Part shown: piece by piece, positions 1 through 8,110 of the stretch | How positions within the stretch are numbered: position 1 is the first letter of the stretch | Layout: the number at the start of each line of letters is the position of its first letter | Source of the DNA: Prochlorococcus marinus XMU1410 | Lineage (GTDB): Bacteria > Cyanobacteriota > Cyanobacteriia > PCC-6307 > Cyanobiaceae | Direction of reading: 5' to 3' | Length of the DNA: 64,000 bases | Assembly (NCBI RefSeq): GCF_017696085.1 | Contig: NZ_JAAORH010000001.1 | Location: 496,001 to 560,000, forward strand | Program-made: the position numbers and the translations under genes | Notes under the pieces: model-generated | What the model was told of the DNA's origin: nothing | Databases searched by the model: none | Seen by the model: only the letters and a program-made list of their open reading frames with translations

Positions 1-1410
1 AAGAAGTATGATGCAGGGGTAAAGGAGTACAGAGATACCTACTGGACTCCAGAATATGTACCCCTAGACACCGATTTACTAGCCTGTTTCAAATGTACAG
101 GTCAAGAAGGTGTTCCCAGAGAAGAAGTTGCAGCAGCTGTTGCCGCTGAATCTTCAACAGGTACTTGGTCAACAGTTTGGTCCGAGTTACTTACAGATTT
201 AGAATTTTATAAAGGACGTTGTTATCGAATCGAAGACGTTCCTGGAGATCCTGAAGCTTTTTATGCTTTTATTGCATATCCCTTAGATCTTTTTGAAGAA
301 GGTTCTATTACAAACGTATTAACATCTCTAGTAGGAAACGTTTTTGGATTTAAAGCTCTAAGACACTTACGTCTCGAAGATATTAGATTCCCAATCGCTT
401 TCATCAAAACTTGCGGCGGTCCACCAAATGGAATCGTAGTTGAAAGAGATCGTTTAAACAAATATGGAAGACCTCTACTTGGTTGTACCATTAAACCTAA
501 ATTAGGATTATCTGGTAAAAATTATGGTCGAGTTGTATATGAGTGTCTTAGAGGTGGTCTCGATTTAACGAAGGATGACGAGAATATAAACTCTCAGCCA
601 TTCCAACGTTGGAGAGAAAGATTTGAGTTTGTTGCAGAAGCAGTTAAGCTTGCTCAGCAGGAAACTGGCGAAGTTAAAGGTCACTACCTAAACTGTACTG
701 CCAACACTCCTGAAGAACTTTACGAAAGAGCTGAATTTGCAAAAGAGCTAGATATGCCAATCATCATGCATGATTATATAACTGGCGGATTTACTGCAAA
801 TACTGGATTAGCAAACTGGTGTCGTAAAAATGGCATGCTCCTACATATTCATAGAGCGATGCATGCTGTTATTGATAGACATCCAAAACACGGTATCCAT
901 TTCAGGGTTCTAGCAAAATGTTTGAGACTCTCCGGAGGCGATCAACTACATACTGGAACTGTTGTTGGAAAACTAGAAGGTGATCGTCAAACAACTCTTG
1001 GTTACATTGACAACTTAAGAGAGTCATTTGTTCCCGAGGATAGATCAAGAGGTAACTTCTTTGATCAAGATTGGGGTTCAATGCCAGGAGTATTTGCTGT
1101 CGCATCAGGTGGTATTCACGTATGGCATATGCCTGCACTCCTAGCGATTTTTGGAGATGATTCTTGTCTTCAGTTTGGTGGAGGAACACATGGTCATCCA
1201 TGGGGTTCAGCTGCTGGAGCTGCAGCCAACAGAGTTGCTTTAGAAGCTTGCGTAAAAGCACGTAATGCTGGTCGCGAAATCGAAAAAGAGAGTAGAGACA
1301 TTCTTATGGAAGCTGCTAAACACAGTCCTGAATTAGCTATCGCTCTTGAAACTTGGAAGGAAATTAAGTTTGAATTTGATACCGTCGATAAACTAGACGT
1401 TCAAGGTTAA
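1..1410 (+). CDS. rbcL: RuBisCO large subunit, form IA (5' end cut)
   Basis: Carboxylates or oxygenates ribulose-1,5-bisphosphate inside the carboxysome. The open frame enters at base 1 with [19 protein letters not shown] and runs to TAA at 1408-1410, giving 469 visible residues. Close homologues begin MSKKYDAG, so only about two codons appear to be missing. The active-site lysine in TIKPKLGLS lies near 493, and the carbamylated lysine in [11 protein letters not shown] is at 571-573. The motif [10 protein letters not shown] and the C-terminal phosphate loop HVWHMPAL are also intact. It is the first visible gene of the cso operon. In related genomes a csoS1 shell gene lies just upstream, outside this window. 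A hairpin follows the stop codon. Confidence 0.98.
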
Positions 1411-1425
1411 ACCAGATTTCAAAAA

Positions 1426-1447
1426 TTGAGGAGATTCTTCTCCTCAA
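1426..1447 (+). promoter_or_regulatory. Intercistronic hairpin between rbcL and rbcS
   Basis: A perfect inverted repeat has 9-bp arms, TTGAGGAGA and TCTCCTCAA, around a TTCT loop. It sits 15 bases after the rbcL stop and 54 bases before the rbcS start. No T-tract follows, so it is not a classic terminator. It could protect the rbcL 3' end or mark an RNA-processing point that sets the RbcL to RbcS ratio; that role is inference. Confidence 0.7.
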
Positions 1448-1501
1448 ACTTCCACAAATCTCGTTGTATTACGAGTAATTTCATTCACATTTAAATTAAT
1501 T

Positions 1502-1843
1502 ATGCCTTTCCAGAGCACAGTAGGCGACTATCAAACAGTTGCAACCCTGGAAACATTCGGTTTCTTACCACCGATGACCCAGGAGGAAATATACGATCAA
1601 ATTGCATACATAATTGCTCAAGGATGGAGTCCTGTTATTGAGCATGTTCATCCTAGTGGAAGTATGCAAACTTATTGGTCTTATTGGAAGCTCCCATTCT
1701 TTGGGGAAAAAGACCTTAACTTGGTTGTAAGTGAATTAGAGGCATGTCATAGAGCATACCCTGATCATCATGTAAGAATTATCGGATACGATGCTTACAC
1801 TCAAAGCCAAGGAACAGCTTTTGTAGTTTTCCAAGGACGTTAA
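1502..1843 (+). CDS. rbcS: RuBisCO small subunit, form IA
   Basis: Small subunit of the L8S8 RuBisCO, 113 aa, the usual size for carboxysomal cyanobacterial RbcS. It opens MPFQSTVGDYQTVATLETFGFLPP and carries the conserved WSPVIEHVHP, YWSYWKLPFFGE and HHVRIIGYDAYTQ blocks. It caps the octameric core of large subunits and helps recruitment by CsoS2, which in this family binds at the L-S interface. It starts 91 bases after rbcL on the same strand. An intrinsic terminator follows directly, so rbcL-rbcS may be expressed above the shell genes downstream. Confidence 0.98.
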   Translation: MPFQSTVGDYQTVATLETFGFLPPMTQEEIYDQIAYIIAQGWSPVIEHVHPSGSMQTYWSYWKLPFFGEKDLNLVVSELEACHRAYPDHHVRIIGYDAYTQSQGTAFVVFQGR

Positions 1844-1866
1844 ATCTACTTTTATGTAGTAAATAT

Positions 1867-1901
1867 CTTTCTCCAAAAAATATTTTTGGAGAAAGTTTTT
1901 T
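1867..1901 (+). terminator. Intrinsic terminator between rbcS and csoS2
   Basis: A perfect 13-bp stem, CTTTCTCCAAAAA pairing with TTTTTGGAGAAAG around a three-base ATA loop, is followed at once by six T residues (1896-1901). It lies 23 bases after the rbcS stop and 25 bases before the csoS2 ATG. This is the clearest terminator in the window. As csoS2 has no obvious room for its own promoter, partial read-through is the likely mode; that is inference. Confidence 0.85.
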
Positions 1902-1926
1902 CAAAAGAGTTTCACATTTGAAGATT

Positions 1927-4221
1927 ATGTCAAAAAAAACCAGTAGAGAGATTGCACTAGAAAGAAGAAAGGCGTTGAGTGATAGCGGTAAAAAAGCTGC
2001 TGCTTATTCTTCAACTACTAAAGATAGAGTTCGATCTTCTCAAGATATACAGATTTCTGGGACTCAGTCTTCTCCTAATAATCATAATATTTCTAAACCA
2101 GCTACAAAACATATTCCAAAAACTCAGGTAAACAGAAATTCTTCAACAACTTTATCTAGTAAAGAGTTAGTAATAGAGAGAAGAAAAGCAATGTCTACCC
2201 ATGGGAAATCAGCTATAACTTCATCCGATAGAACCCGTACTGATGTTAAAAAAGAAAGTCCTGTAAACACAGTTAAAACTTCCACAAGCAAAAATCAGGA
2301 AGTTCAAAACTCACATAATACAGAAATTAAAACATCAAAACCTAACGTTAAAAGAAGAATTAATCAGAAGAGAAAGCCTATTACTAATACAAGTAGAGAT
2401 ATTGTTTTAGCGAGAAGAGAAGCTCAATCTAAGCATGGTAAATCAGCAACTAAACAAAATACTAGTGCAGCTTCTTTAGCTAGAAGGGGAGACCCAGATT
2501 TAAGTAGTAGAGAAATTTCTCAGAGAGTGAGAGAGCTAAGAAGTAAAACTGGTGCCACAAGCAAAAAGGGTAATGGTAAATGTAGACCATGTGGTCCAAA
2601 TAAAAATGGAGCCAAACAAAATATTGCAGATGCTAGCTTGAAAGTTGGTAAAAGTGAAACTGATTCAGGTCAAATAGTTACTGGAACACAAGCTAATAGA
2701 TCTGTAAAAACTACAGGTAATGAAGCAAGTACATGCAGAACTGTCACTGGTACTCAATATATGGGAGCAGAAGTAGTTGACCAATTTTGTCAAGATAGAC
2801 CAAGTTATAAACAACCACTTAGATCTACTGTTACCTCTACAACTTCAGGTAATAAAGTAACCGGAAATGAAGTCGGTAGATCTGAGAGGGTCACAGGTGA
2901 TGAGCCAGGAACTTGTAAAAACCTTACAGGTACTGAATATGTATCTGCTAATCAATCACAGAAGTATTGTGGTGATGTTCCAAAAAATCCTTCAAAGGTT
3001 AAACATAGTACTACAACTGATGGATTAAAAGTATCTGGATCACTTCCAGGTAGATCAACTCTTGTTACTGGAGATGAATCAGGTTCTGGACATCAGTTAA
3101 CTGGAGATCAATATCTTGGATCAGAGCCAAATCCAAAAGGTAAAGCATTTGAAAAAGTAGGCAGTTACAACACTCTTAATGGGAATAATGTAACTGGTAC
3201 AGGTGTAGGAAGATCAGACCATATGACAGGCAATGAACATGGTAGTTGCAAGAATATAACTGGTGATGAGTACATAGGATCTCAACAATATGAGAAGTTC
3301 TGCGGCTCAAAACCAAAACCAGAAGCTAGAAAAGTAGGTTTAAGCCTTTCTTCAAAGTCAAATTTAATAAGCGGGACTATGACAGGAAGTTCAAAAATAG
3401 TAACTGGAGATGAACCAGGTTCATGCAAAGTGCTAACAGGAACACCATACGCAGGCTTAGATCAGATTAATGATAATTGTAGTACCGAGATTTCTGAAGA
3501 TATGAAATCCCGATCAACAGTTAATTCTGGAAATAATTCAAATGCCAGACTTACGGGACAACAACCAGGAATTGGAGGAGTAATGACAGGTGCTAAGAAA
3601 GGTGCTTGTAAAAACCTAACAGGGACTCCTTATGTTGGTGGAGATCAGTTCTCACAAGCTTGTGATAATCCTCCACATGATACTGCTTATGCGAATCCGG
3701 AAAAGTCAGCAGGTAAGTCTTGGAATGAATTCTCAGTTAAATCACCATCAAGAGACAAATATTCTGAAAAAAATACTCAAGGTGTTACGGGTAATGAATA
3801 TGAAAATGGTTCTAAGGTAACAGGACCTTTTGATATGGCAGTTGATAAGGTCACTGGCACTGAAAAATTTAGATTTGAACCAAATAAAAATATTACTTAT
3901 AAACAAAAAATGGAAATTGAAGAGGCAGACCGTGCTGCAAAGACACCAGAAAAAAGAGTCGCTTCAAGGATTACTGGAGAAGGACAATCAGTGGGAAACG
4001 TAACTGGTGATGATTGGGATCGCGGTGATAAGGTAACAGGCACAGAGGGAGCTTCTTCTAGAAAGCGAAATCCATCAAGAGCCGGATTCATGAGTGCAAT
4101 GCCCCCTATGGAAGTTAAAAGAAATGAAGAAACAGAAAAACCAGATTTCTTGATAACTGGATCTAGTGGGAATACTCGTGAAGGACAACTTGTTACCTTT
4201 TCAGGTGGTGCAAGAGGTTAA
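1927..4221 (+). CDS. csoS2: Carboxysome scaffold protein CsoS2
   Basis: Intrinsically disordered scaffold that links RuBisCO to the alpha-carboxysome shell, 764 aa from the ATG at 1927. A TTG at 1918 is an alternative start with a better-spaced AAAGAG, but homologues start MSKKTSREIALERRKA. The N-terminal quarter holds four basic repeats of the SREIALERRKA type, the RuBisCO-binding elements. The middle holds six repeats built on VTG(N/D)E, CKxLTGTxY and a closing Cys. The third repeat lacks its cysteines (GSGHQLTGDQY). The C-terminal part has degenerate VTG repeats and ends FSGGARG, the shell-anchoring tail. The reading frame is continuous, and I see no sign of the programmed frameshift known from Halothiobacillus. 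Confidence 0.96.
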   Translation: MSKKTSREIALERRKALSDSGKKAAAYSSTTKDRVRSSQDIQISGTQSSPNNHNISKPATKHIPKTQVNRNSSTTLSSKELVIERRKAMSTHGKSAITSSDRTRTDVKKESPVNTVKTSTSKNQEVQNSHNTEIKTSKPNVKRRINQKRKPITNTSRDIVLARREAQSKHGKSATKQNTSAASLARRGDPDLSSREISQRVRELRSKTGATSKKGNGKCRPCGPNKNGAKQNIADASLKVGKSETDSGQIVTGTQANRSVKTTGNEASTCRTVTGTQYMGAEVVDQFCQDRPSYKQPLRSTVTSTTSGNKVTGNEVGRSERVTGDEPGTCKNLTGTEYVSANQSQKYCGDVPKNPSKVKHSTTTDGLKVSGSLPGRSTLVTGDESGSGHQLTGDQYLGSEPNPKGKAFEKVGSYNTLNGNNVTGTGVGRSDHMTGNEHGSCKNITGDEYIGSQQYEKFCGSKPKPEARKVGLSLSSKSNLISGTMTGSSKIVTGDEPGSCKVLTGTPYAGLDQINDNCSTEISEDMKSRSTVNSGNNSNARLTGQQPGIGGVMTGAKKGACKNLTGTPYVGGDQFSQACDNPPHDTAYANPEKSAGKSWNEFSVKSPSRDKYSEKNTQGVTGNEYENGSKVTGPFDMAVDKVTGTEKFRFEPNKNITYKQKMEIEEADRAAKTPEKRVASRITGEGQSVGNVTGDDWDRGDKVTGTEGASSRKRNPSRAGFMSAMPPMEVKRNEETEKPDFLITGSSGNTREGQLVTFSGGARG

Positions 4222-4228
4222 CTAAATA

Positions 4229-5758
4229 ATGCCTTTAAGAGGACTGGCTAAAGCCAAGAACTTCACATTGGGGCCAACAGCTCCAATGAAAACTTTTACT
4301 GAAAATATCCATATACAAACTAAAGAATCAAATAATTTCCGAAATTCTGGAAAGTCTCATAAATTAACCAATAATATCCAAAATGAAAATCTATTTAGGT
4401 ATGAAAGCAAAATAAAAAGTGACTTTGATGAAATTGTTCCAACTCTCAAGGAAATTGCTCGAATTCAACATCACGAAGATTTTATAAATAAGGCACAGAA
4501 AATATCAAGAAAAAATTTGGGAATAGATTTACCCCTACATGTATTAGATAAATCTTGGGTTAAGCCTCTTGATATGAGAGCTTTATATGCATGGTGTGCT
4601 TTTAAACAGCATGACAAACTAAGCGACAATTTTTTTAACAATGATCCACTTGAAGGTGCTGCTGGAAGTAGGGATGCGGAAGACTTTGAAAAATTTCTCT
4701 TAGATTGTGGAATACATTTACTTGATATAACTCCCTGTTCAGATGGAAGATTAGCTCATTCAGTTGCTTATGTAATGAGAATACCTTTTAGTTCAGTAAG
4801 AAGAAGGTCCCATGCTGGAGCACTGTTTGATATTGAAAATACCGTTAATCGATGGGTGAAAACTGAACATAAAAGATATAGAGAGAATGTTCCTAATGAA
4901 GCTCATAAGGATACAAGGTACTTAAAAGTTGTGACTTATCACTTTAGTTCAGTAGATCCTTTGCATCAGGGATGCGCAGCTCATGGGAGTAATGATGAGT
5001 TAGCTGCAGCAGAAGGTAGAAATAAATTATATGCTTTCAAAGAGGCTGTAGAGAATAGCTTTTGCTGCGGAGCTTCAGTGGATTTAATGTTAATTGGACT
5101 TGATACAGACACTGATTCATTAAAAATACATTTATCAACTAGCGATGGAGGTATAGATTTAGAAAAAACTATTTCTACATTAGAAATTTATAATTCAACA
5201 ATAAATTTCTCAAGAGAGGATGCAGAAAGAGAAATTTGCCAAACAATTTCTAAGCAATCTTCAAAAGATAAACTCAGTGGACTGGAAAAATTTACGTATA
5301 AATTAATTGTCAATAATATTTCTCAAATTGATTATGTTAAGAGTTTTCATAATGGTTCTTATAAAGATATTGGACATGCAGAGAGGTTTATTGGAGTAGG
5401 TATAGGTTTCAAAGAAGTACATCTCAGAAATTTAACTTATTTTGCTCATTTAGATACAGTCGAAGAAGGGGCTCCAGATTTAGATGTAGGAGTGAAGATT
5501 TTTACTGGATTAAATGTTTCTCAAGATTTACCTATTCCGGTAGTAATAAGATTTGATTACTCTGGAAAAGTTCCGGGAGCAAAAGAGAGGGCAATAAATG
5601 ATTGTGAAAGAGTTAATAATGCGATATCAATTAGATATAAAAATTTAGTTGAGCAAGGTTTGTTACACACTTGCTCTACTATTAGAGATAGGGACAACAT
5701 TCATTCCGCTCAAATTATTGGAATGTCTTTAGATAAAAAAACAGAGGAGGCTCACTAA
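4229..5758 (+). CDS. csoSCA: Carboxysomal carbonic anhydrase CsoSCA (epsilon/beta-type)
   Basis: Dehydrates bicarbonate to CO2 inside the carboxysome, 509 aa. The zinc site is visible: Cys170 and the Asp172-Arg174 dyad in CSDGR, His238 in TYHFSSVD, and Cys249 in HQGCAAHG, matching the spacing in the Halothiobacillus enzyme. The first ~55 residues are basic, polar and low in complexity, as expected for the RuBisCO-binding tail of this family. The C-terminal third is the degenerate, catalytically silent repeat domain. The ATG is 7 bases after csoS2, preceded by AAGAGG at 4212-4217. It is also known as CsoS3. Confidence 0.96.
   Translation: MPLRGLAKAKNFTLGPTAPMKTFTENIHIQTKESNNFRNSGKSHKLTNNIQNENLFRYESKIKSDFDEIVPTLKEIARIQHHEDFINKAQKISRKNLGIDLPLHVLDKSWVKPLDMRALYAWCAFKQHDKLSDNFFNNDPLEGAAGSRDAEDFEKFLLDCGIHLLDITPCSDGRLAHSVAYVMRIPFSSVRRRSHAGALFDIENTVNRWVKTEHKRYRENVPNEAHKDTRYLKVVTYHFSSVDPLHQGCAAHGSNDELAAAEGRNKLYAFKEAVENSFCCGASVDLMLIGLDTDTDSLKIHLSTSDGGIDLEKTISTLEIYNSTINFSREDAEREICQTISKQSSKDKLSGLEKFTYKLIVNNISQIDYVKSFHNGSYKDIGHAERFIGVGIGFKEVHLRNLTYFAHLDTVEEGAPDLDVGVKIFTGLNVSQDLPIPVVIRFDYSGKVPGAKERAINDCERVNNAISIRYKNLVEQGLLHTCSTIRDRDNIHSAQIIGMSLDKKTEEAH
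5744..5750 (+). promoter_or_regulatory. Strong ribosome binding site of csoS4A
   Basis: GAGGAGG lies inside the last codons of csoSCA, 10 bases before the csoS4A ATG. Sites this close to consensus are uncommon elsewhere in the window. It fixes the csoS4A start and suggests translation independent of csoSCA, or reinitiation. Confidence 0.7.
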
Positions 5759-5760
5759 TT

Positions 5761-6012
5761 ATGTTAATTTGCAAGGTTGTAAAACCACTTGTTTCTACCA
5801 ATAGGATTCCTGGTTTTGAACATAAACATCTGCAGGTTGTATTAGATGGTTCTTCAAGTAAAGTTGCAGTTGATGCTGTTGGCTGTAAGCCAGGAGATTG
5901 GGTTATTTGTGTTGGAAGCTCTGCAGCTAGGGAAGCAGCGGGAAGTAAATCTTATCCAAGCGATTTAACGATTGTTGGAATAATTGATCATTGGGATCCT
6001 GACAAGTCATAA
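5761..6012 (+). CDS. csoS4A: Carboxysome pentameric vertex protein CsoS4A
   Basis: Small shell protein of the BMV (EutN/CcmL) family, 83 aa. Pentamers of it close the twelve vertices of the icosahedral shell. Recognisable features are the opening MLICKVVKPLVSTNR, the GCKPGDWVICVGSSAAREA loop and the closing TIVGIIDHWD. It starts only 2 bases after the csoSCA stop and is followed by its paralogue csoS4B. The two share about the same length and the same GSSAAR/GSAAR signature, so they are a tandem duplication within the family. Confidence 0.96.
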   Translation: MLICKVVKPLVSTNRIPGFEHKHLQVVLDGSSSKVAVDAVGCKPGDWVICVGSSAAREAAGSKSYPSDLTIVGIIDHWDPDKS

Positions 6013-6014
6013 AA

Positions 6015-6021
6015 AAGGAGG
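6015..6021 (+). promoter_or_regulatory. Strong ribosome binding site of csoS4B
   Basis: AAGGAGG stands 9 bases before GTG at 6031 and 18 bases before the first in-frame ATG at 6040. The spacing decides for the GTG start. Confidence 0.75.
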
Positions 6022-6030
6022 ATATAAATT

Positions 6031-6279
6031 GTGGAAATTATGAAGGTACTAGGAAGAATGGTATGCACTCAAAGAGTAGCTGGCTTAGGTTATATGAATT
6101 TACGAATTTTAGAAAATAATAAAGGAAAGAAAGTAGTTGCTGTAGATCCTGTTGGAGCAAGAGAAGGTAACTGGGTTTTTACTGCTAGTGGCTCTGCCGC
6201 TAGATTTGCATGCCCTAATCCAGAAGTTCAAACCGATTTAACAATTGGAGGTATTATTGATTATTGGGAGAGTGACTAA
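6031..6279 (+). CDS. csoS4B: Carboxysome pentameric vertex protein CsoS4B
   Basis: Second BMV-family vertex protein, 82 aa from a GTG start chosen because of the AAGGAGG site 9 bases upstream. It opens MEIMKVLGRMVCTQRVAG and shows the family loop AREGNWVFTASGSAARFA and the closing TIGGIIDYWE. With CsoS4A it caps the shell corners and limits CO2 leakage. The gap from csoS4A is 18 bases. This is the last shell gene of the cluster; a 74-base gap separates it from the assembly factor. Confidence 0.95.
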   Translation: MEIMKVLGRMVCTQRVAGLGYMNLRILENNKGKKVVAVDPVGAREGNWVFTASGSAARFACPNPEVQTDLTIGGIIDYWESD

Positions 6280-6353
6280 AAATTTTAACTTCAAAAATTT
6301 ATTGAGAAACTTTCTTGAAGGTATAGTGTAATTAGACTTGAATAAAGAATGTA

Positions 6354-6593
6354 ATGTGGAAAGAAAGAGAATCACCATTGAGGATTGAAAAAAGATTTGA
6401 ATTTGATCAATACTCAAAAATTAGTAAATTCATGGGGGAAATTGAGAAATTATGTAAAGAGAGGGATATTTATCCAAATATCAGCTTCGGTAAGAATTTT
6501 GTAAGTCTTTCAATATTTTTAGATAATAAAGAAATATCAGATAAGGAAAAAGACTTTTCAATAGATATTGATAAATTTTATTTAGAAGATTAG
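6354..6593 (+). CDS. Pterin-4a-carbinolamine dehydratase-like RuBisCO assembly factor (acRAF)
   Basis: A 79-aa protein of the PCD-like fold found next to alpha-carboxysome genes in many autotrophs, where it acts as a RuBisCO assembly factor rather than a pterin enzyme. Supporting features are the RFEFDQYSKISKFMGEIEKL opening helix, the short YPNISFGKNFVSLSIF strands and the acidic tail. The catalytic histidine-rich motif of true dehydratases is not seen. It is codirectional with the cso genes, 74 bases after csoS4B, with no clear Shine-Dalgarno. The family call rests on context as much as on sequence. Confidence 0.75.
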   Translation: MWKERESPLRIEKRFEFDQYSKISKFMGEIEKLCKERDIYPNISFGKNFVSLSIFLDNKEISDKEKDFSIDIDKFYLED

Positions 6594-6599
6594 TCCTTT

Positions 6600-6827
6600 T
6601 TAATAATTATTTGGCTTTGCAATATCTCTTTTGATTAAAGCCATTAAATATGTTGGAGCTTTATATCTACCAGGTAGACATCTATTTAAAGTTTCAAGAT
6701 GACTCCAACACACTGTCTTTTCTATATCTTTAACTGAGTTTCCTTTTAATATTAATAGTCTAAGAGCTTTGCAAAATAAAGGATAACCTGCTTCTAGTTC
6801 ATCTATATTAAGCTTTGCTGCTGACAT
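6600..6827 (-). CDS. DUF3136 family protein
   Basis: A 75-aa conserved picocyanobacterial protein of unknown function, convergent with the carboxysome operon and only 6 bases from its last gene. It is helical, with no signal peptide or membrane segment. The conserved block runs from DELEAGYPLFCKALRLL through VCWSHLETLNRCLPGRYK to YLMALIKRDI. The two Cys-containing helices and the GRYKAP turn suggest a small nucleic-acid or protein-binding domain, but no function can be assigned. The DUF3136 assignment is from memory of the family pattern. The strand means it is not part of the cso transcript. Confidence 0.7.
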   Translation of the reverse strand: MSAAKLNIDELEAGYPLFCKALRLLILKGNSVKDIEKTVCWSHLETLNRCLPGRYKAPTYLMALIKRDIAKPNNY

Positions 6828-6892
6828 AGATCAAAGATGAATTTTCAACTAATAATCTATACAACTATGGTGCAAAATTGGTTCATATTTCA

Positions 6893-6914
6893 AATTTCTA
6901 AATAATTAGAAATT
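6893..6914 (-). repeat. AT-rich hairpin at the end of ridA
   Basis: Perfect 9-bp arms AATTTCTAA and TTAGAAATT surround a 4-base loop and overlap the ridA stop codon. There is no T-tract, and the stem has one G-C pair per arm. It may be a weak transcript end or a protein-binding dyad. Confidence 0.4.
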
Positions 6915-7305
6915 AATCTAGAAATGCGACGCAATCTATTTCAATTGAAACTCCTTTTGGTAGAGATGAAACTTCTACACAAGCCCTTGCTGGAGGATTC
7001 TCTATATTAAAAAAATCACTATATATTTTATTGACAATTTGAAAATTACTTAAGTCCGTTAAGTAAATAGTTGTTTTTATTACATCCTCTATTTTGGCAC
7101 CACCAGCTTTAAGAACTTCTGTGAGATTTTTTAAAACTTGAATAGTTTCCTTCTCTATATCACCTAAACATGTTATTTCATTTAAAGCTGGGTCTAGAGC
7201 AATTTGACCAGAACAATAGATAAAATCCCCAGCTTTTATTGCTTGATTATAAGGTCCTACTGGAACTGGAGCATTTGATGTTTTAATTACTTTTTTGGGG
7301 GACAT
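6913..7305 (-). CDS. ridA: RidA family reactive intermediate deaminase
   Basis: Hydrolyses reactive enamine/imine intermediates produced by PLP enzymes such as threonine dehydratase, protecting the cell from 2-aminoacrylate damage. It is 130 aa, the standard length, and the fold works as a trimer. Signature blocks are NAPVPVGPYNQAIKAGDFIYCSG near the N-terminus and PPARACVEVSSLPKGVSIEID near the end, in which Arg107 is the substrate-carboxylate ligand. The ATG at 7303-7305 is followed by a normal MSPKKVIKT start. It lies 24 bases downstream of gloB on the same strand, so the two protective enzymes are probably cotranscribed. Confidence 0.95.
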   Translation of the reverse strand: MSPKKVIKTSNAPVPVGPYNQAIKAGDFIYCSGQIALDPALNEITCLGDIEKETIQVLKNLTEVLKAGGAKIEDVIKTTIYLTDLSNFQIVNKIYSDFFNIENPPARACVEVSSLPKGVSIEIDCVAFLD

Positions 7306-7329
7306 TAGTTTAAGAAGATACCTATCTAT

Positions 7330-8070
7330 TTAAACCCATAAATCTTTATTTGCTCTTAAAAAAGTAAATTCTTCTAAATTTTTTGCTCTTAAGAAAAGGT
7401 TTATTTTCATCTCTTCATCAAGTAAAAATGGAATTGTCAATTCATTAAGAGAAAGTTTTTTTTCAACTTCTGAAAGTTTATTTTTTATATCTTGATCTTT
7501 TGGCTTGAGATTCAATGCCCACAATATATTTGCTTTTGTATATTCATGTGCACAATATATGAGAGTATTTTTTGGCAAAGATTTGATTCTTTCTAGTGAG
7601 GAATACATTTGTTGATAAGTTCCATCAAAAATTCTTCCACAGCCTCCAGAAAATAATGTATCACCAATAAAAAGAACAGGATTTTCCCCATTCAAGAAGA
7701 AGGCAATATGTGAGCTTGTATGCCCTAATACTTCGATTATTTTTACTTCTTCACCTAAAATATTCAAAGTTTCTCCATCTTCTACAGATACATTTTGGAA
7801 AGGTATTCGCTTTTTTTCTTTGGAGGAAGCAATCACCTTTACATTTGGCCATCTTTCAATAAGAGACGTCGTCCCTCCAATATGATCGGAATGATGATGA
7901 GTTTGCAAAATAGCTTCTAAGTGAAAATTGTTTTCATTTATATATCTAACAACTGGTTCGTGAACAGATGGATCTACAACCACAACGGATTTATCTTTTA
8001 CCAACAACCAAATGACGTTATCACTTAAAACTCTAAGTCCGATTATATTTTGAGCTTTATTAAATTCCAT
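7330..8070 (-). CDS. gloB: Hydroxyacylglutathione hydrolase (glyoxalase II)
   Basis: Releases D-lactate and glutathione from S-lactoylglutathione, the second step of methylglyoxal detoxification. It is a metallo-beta-lactamase fold protein of 246 aa, with the binuclear metal motif THHHSDH at residues 57-63, a later GHTSSHIAF histidine, the [11 protein letters not shown] block, and CAHEYT near residue 180. I place the start at the ATG at 8068-8070 ([14 protein letters not shown]). The frame stays open for a further 57 codons, but those lie antisense to the start of hisG. The gene is divergent from hisG across 40 bases. Confidence 0.93.
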   Translation of the reverse strand: MEFNKAQNIIGLRVLSDNVIWLLVKDKSVVVVDPSVHEPVVRYINENNFHLEAILQTHHHSDHIGGTTSLIERWPNVKVIASSKEKKRIPFQNVSVEDGETLNILGEEVKIIEVLGHTSSHIAFFLNGENPVLFIGDTLFSGGCGRIFDGTYQQMYSSLERIKSLPKNTLIYCAHEYTKANILWALNLKPKDQDIKNKLSEVEKKLSLNELTIPFLLDEEMKINLFLRAKNLEEFTFLRANKDLWV

Positions 8071-8110
8071 TGTTAAATTAGAATGAAGAATCCTTGGAAG
8101 AAATTGATCT

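Noticed and set aside
902-1261. Open frame of 119 codons on the minus strand inside rbcL
   Set aside because: It lies wholly antisense to the conserved RuBisCO large subunit and has no family features.
1927-4221. Programmed frameshift in csoS2, as in Halothiobacillus
   Set aside because: I found no slippery heptamer followed by a hairpin, and the reading frame continues through the full C-terminus.
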